The notes under the pieces: model-generated | Seen by the model: only the letters and a program-made list of their open reading frames with translations | What the model was told of the DNA's origin: nothing | Databases searched by the model: none | Program-made: the position numbers and the translations under genes | Assembly: GCA_043820265.1 (NCBI GenBank) | Contig: JBDREA010000127.1 | Span: forward strand, 1 to 16,304 | DNA from: JBDREA01 sp043820265 | GTDB taxonomy: Archaea > Altiarchaeota > Altiarchaeia > IMC4 > JBDREA01 | Length of the DNA: 16,304 nt | Reading direction: 5' to 3' | In this document: piece after piece, positions 14,037-16,304 of the stretch | How the letters are laid out: each line of letters opens with the position of its first letter | How positions within the stretch are numbered: position 1 is the first letter of the stretch

Positions 14037-14045
14037 ACCTCACCT
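14037..14045 (+). promoter_or_regulatory. Anti-SD element in the csp 3' region
   Basis: The sequence acctcacct is the exact reverse complement of aggtgaggt at 13820-13828, the csp ribosome-binding site, and a G-U pair extends it to ten. It lies ten bases after the stop codon and before the T-rich stretch, so it should be in the mature mRNA and could close the transcript into a loop that hides the SD. Confidence 0.45.
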
Positions 14046-14062
14046 TAGATCTATCTTCATTA

Positions 14063-14089
14063 CATTTTTCTTTTTTTATTTTTTCTTTT
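14063..14089 (+). terminator. Poly-T terminator after csp
   Basis: A run of three T-clusters (tttttc, ttttttta, ttttttc, then tttt) starts 36 bases after the csp stop, fitting archaeal T-tract termination. A possible upstream start for the next gene (TTG 14088) falls inside it, which argues against that start. Confidence 0.6.
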
Positions 14090-14129
14090 GTTAGCGGTAG
14101 AAAGCAATTATATGTACGCAGTACTTAGT

Positions 14130-14144
14130 TGTTTTTATTATTTG
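14130..14144 (+). promoter_or_regulatory. TATA-like promoter of the debranching enzyme
   Basis: A T-rich tttttattatttg stretch is centred about 31 bases before ATG 14169, with no SD between. This again fits a leaderless transcript and supports the downstream ATG as the start. Confidence 0.45.
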
Positions 14145-14168
14145 ATTTGGAATTGTTTTATCTCTAAA

Positions 14169-16148
14169 ATGATCTCTTTTGAAGGCCTTGACTACGACAA
14201 GGGAGTAAAGCAGGAATGGCTTGTAACCAACGGCTTAGGAGGCTACAGCTCTTCGACTGCAATAGGGGTGAACAGCCGAAAGTACCATGGACTATTGATT
14301 GCTGCATTAAATCCTCCTGTCGACAGATACCAGATGGTAGCTAAAGTCGAGGAATTAGTAGTTACTAATAAAAGTCATCATCTTTCAGTAAACAAGTATC
14401 TGAACTTAGTGCATCCGCAAGGTCACACACTCCTGAAAAAATTCATCTTTGAAGACTATCCAGTATTCAAGTATGAAATTCCAGACGTCTCAATCGAGAA
14501 GAGTGTGGCAATGGTTTATGGTTTAAACTCTACGGTTGTAAACTACAATATCACCTCAAAGACCTCTGGGATATTGGAGGTCCAACCTCTCGTTAATTGC
14601 AGAAGCATTAATTCAAACACACATAGATCGCAGATACAGTGGGACATGAAAAGGAAACCCTTATCCAAGGGCGAAATAATCAGCTTCTATGACGGATCCC
14701 CTCATCTTCTAGTCTCTTCGGATTATGCCACCTATTCAACAGCAAACGACTGGAATAACAACATACTATATGAATGGGAGTTGGAGAGAGGATACGACCA
14801 TCTAGAAGACCTGTTTTCCTGTGGGAAATTCACATATAAATTCAAAAAGGGCAGAAACGACTTCAACTTATATTTTGCAGCAGAAAAAAATGACTCGGAT
14901 TTAGTGACCATTAATTTACGACTCCAAAGACAAGGAAAAGCATTACTCATCTCAGAGAAGAATCGAAGGCAAAGGCTCGTTGACGATTTCTATAGGCTCA
15001 GGCGCAGGCAAAGAAGGAACGAACTCCTCTCAGACCTCATCAAAGCGGCAGACCAATTTATCGTGAAGAGGAAGGCGACTCGAGATAAATCCATCATTGC
15101 AGGATACCCCTGGTTTACCGACTGGGGAAGAGATACGATGATCGCATTACGAGGTCTCTGTCTTTCATTGGGTAGATTCGATGACGCAAAAAGCATTCTT
15201 CAAAGGTTCGCTAAACATATGAGAAATGGTTTAATACCAAACAGGTTCACCGATGACGGTGGCGCAGACTACAACACAGTCGATGCCTCACTCTGGTTCA
15301 TAGTTGCCGCCCACGAATACTTCAAGTACACAAACGACAAGGCATTCCTCAAAGACATCCTCCCGAAACTGGAGGAAGTCGTTGACAACTACAAAAAAGG
15401 CACTGACTACGGGATATCAATGGATGAAGACAGCCTCATACAATGCACAGATTCAAATCTTAATCTGACTTGGATGGATGCTATGTCGGAGGGCGAAGTA
15501 TTCACTCCCCGCACCGGAAAACCGGTTGAAATCCAAGCCCTGTGGTATGACAGCCTGATGATAATGGCAGATTTATCAACCGATCAAAAAAAGAAAAAGA
15601 GCTACATTGAACTTTCTAAGAAGGTGAAGGAAAGCTTTAACGAAAAATTCTGGAACGAAGAGGAAGACTGCCTATTTGACGTCGTAAGCGGAGACTGGAC
15701 GGATGGTTCGATCAGGCCAAACCAGATATTGGCTGTGTCAATACGATATTCAATCCTTAAACGACAAAGGGAGAAAGCAGTGGTTTTAAAGGTAAAAGAC
15801 AAGCTTTGGACCCCGGTCGGGCTTAGGACTCTACCAACCAATGATCCCAGATACAGAGGGCTTTATCGCGGAAGCCAATACGAAAGAGATAAAGCATACC
15901 ATCAAGGAACCATTTGGCCCTGGCTTCTGGGACCATACTGGAGAAGCCTTCTTAAGACATCCGATTATTCGCCTGAGATAAAGCATGAAGTCTGGAAGGA
16001 GATCATGAGGTTATCCGAGAACATGGGAGAGCACGGAATCGGAACCTTCAGCGAAATCTTCGAATCAGACACTTTAAGACCCGACGGATGCTTCGCCCAG
16101 GCATGGAGCGTCTCAGAGATAATTAGAACGCTGACATTGGTAATCTAA
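14169..16148 (+). CDS. Glycogen debranching enzyme (amylo-alpha-1,6-glucosidase)
   Basis: 659 residues from ATG 14169; it removes alpha-1,6 branch glucose from glycogen-like polymers in the cytoplasm. The N-terminal domain (about 10-220) has the family signature QEWLVTNGLGGYSSST followed by NSRKYHGLLIAALNPP. The C-terminal domain (about 290-655) is the (alpha/alpha)6 barrel of GH133 enzymes, with AGYPWFTDWGRDTMIAL (Asp318, Asp322), LIPNRF, VDASLWFI, TWMDA (Asp437), GKPVEIQALWYDSL, RPNQILA and HQGTIWPWLLGPYW. Motif order and length fit the archaeal/bacterial single-activity form, so the GH13 transferase domain of eukaryotic enzymes is absent. The start was chosen because MISFEGLDYDKG leads straight into the domain and a TATA-like box lies about 31 bases upstream; TTG 14088 would add only T-rich sequence. 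Confidence 0.93.
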   Translation: MISFEGLDYDKGVKQEWLVTNGLGGYSSSTAIGVNSRKYHGLLIAALNPPVDRYQMVAKVEELVVTNKSHHLSVNKYLNLVHPQGHTLLKKFIFEDYPVFKYEIPDVSIEKSVAMVYGLNSTVVNYNITSKTSGILEVQPLVNCRSINSNTHRSQIQWDMKRKPLSKGEIISFYDGSPHLLVSSDYATYSTANDWNNNILYEWELERGYDHLEDLFSCGKFTYKFKKGRNDFNLYFAAEKNDSDLVTINLRLQRQGKALLISEKNRRQRLVDDFYRLRRRQRRNELLSDLIKAADQFIVKRKATRDKSIIAGYPWFTDWGRDTMIALRGLCLSLGRFDDAKSILQRFAKHMRNGLIPNRFTDDGGADYNTVDASLWFIVAAHEYFKYTNDKAFLKDILPKLEEVVDNYKKGTDYGISMDEDSLIQCTDSNLNLTWMDAMSEGEVFTPRTGKPVEIQALWYDSLMIMADLSTDQKKKKSYIELSKKVKESFNEKFWNEEEDCLFDVVSGDWTDGSIRPNQILAVSIRYSILKRQREKAVVLKVKDKLWTPVGLRTLPTNDPRYRGLYRGSQYERDKAYHQGTIWPWLLGPYWRSLLKTSDYSPEIKHEVWKEIMRLSENMGEHGIGTFSEIFESDTLRPDGCFAQAWSVSEIIRTLTLVI

Positions 16149-16202
16149 AACAGAATAAACAATTACTTGGCTTTGTAGAAATGCTTGATTTTTGAGGAGG
16201 TC

Positions 16203-16231
16203 AATCTATGAAGCTGTTTGCTCCATAGATT
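16203..16231 (+). promoter_or_regulatory. Hairpin containing a six-codon mini-ORF
   Basis: Bases 16203-16210 (aatctatg) pair with 16224-16231 (catagatt), with an inner agc/gct stem. A strong SD, gaggaggt (16194-16201), precedes ATG 16208, which opens a six-residue frame, MKLFAP, ending at 16228. The mini-ORF almost exactly fills the hairpin. It may be a leader peptide for the gene at 16247 or simply the end structure of the debranching transcript. Confidence 0.4.
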
Positions 16232-16246
16232 ATTTGGAGATTATAA

Positions 16247-16304
16247 ATGACTTCCTCAAGTGATTATGAAAACCAGTATTTAAGGCTGGTTGCGGACTTG
16301 GGGG
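16247..16304 (+). CDS. Start of a gene cut by the window edge
   Basis: ATG 16247 opens a frame of 19 residues, MTSSSDYENQYLRLVADLG, that runs off the window. A GGAGAT motif at about 16236-16241 is a usable SD six bases upstream. The piece ENQYLRLVADLG vaguely recalls the first helix of thymidylate synthases (QYL-L), but it is far too short to assign. Confidence 0.45.
   Translation, partial: MTSSSDYENQYLRLVADLG

Noticed and set aside
14088..14168. Upstream TTG start of the debranching enzyme
   Set aside because: It lies inside the poly-T terminator of csp and before a TATA-like box; the conserved domain begins right after ATG 14169.

Overview
The window reads as a piece of an archaeal chromosome. 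The glutamyl-tRNA synthetase is the archaeal class-Ib form. Many genes lack a Shine-Dalgarno (SD) site and instead have a TATA-like box about 26-31 bases before the start codon (leaderless transcripts). Where SD sites occur they match GGAGGTGA. There are S-layer-type and Cys-rich secreted proteins, a CDP-alcohol phosphotransferase of the archaeal lipid type and a GH133-type debranching enzyme. I cannot name the lineage. The secreted-protein styles recall Altiarchaeota or DPANN genomes, but that is an impression only.

Layout. 1-159: hairpins downstream of a minus-strand gene. 160-2354 (minus): two secreted or surface proteins, one a Thr/Ser/Asp-rich Ig-like protein and one a three-part protein with a degenerate zinc phospholipase C/S1-P1-like start, an S-layer-like middle and a Cys-rich tail. 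2355-2389: a 35-bp divergent promoter. 2390-4226 (plus): gltX, two hairpins and a small acidic protein. 4264-4440: an unlisted 58-residue leaderless ORF. 4501-7846 (plus): a P-type Ca2+-ATPase overlapping pdxT. 7846-9286 (plus): an AT-rich pair, a radical SAM/SPASM enzyme joined to pdxT by a TAATG overlap and a small two-helix membrane protein. 9315-9416: a second, diverged copy of the pdxT 3' end, so the AT-rich pair sits between two copies of the same gene end. 9480-9640: a 161-bp nested inverted-repeat element. 9647-11677 (minus): a large polytopic membrane protein. 11736-11940: a 200-bp multi-hairpin element in a divergent gap. 12007-12981 (plus): a single-domain AAA ATPase. 13000-13611 (minus): a CDP-alcohol phosphotransferase. 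13833-14027 (plus): a cold-shock protein with structured leader. 14169-16148 (plus): glycogen debranching enzyme. 16247 to the edge: start of another gene.

Functionally this is a mixed housekeeping region: translation (gltX), ion transport (Ca2+-ATPase), vitamin B6 (pdxT), lipid head groups (CDP-alcohol phosphotransferase), glycogen use (debranching enzyme), remodelling (AAA) and RNA chaperoning (Csp). The least ordinary parts are (1) the radical SAM/membrane-protein cassette framed by duplicated pdxT ends, (2) the recurring tight-loop palindromes in intergenic gaps, and (3) the csp transcript, whose ribosome-binding site is perfectly complementary to nine bases of its own 3' region.
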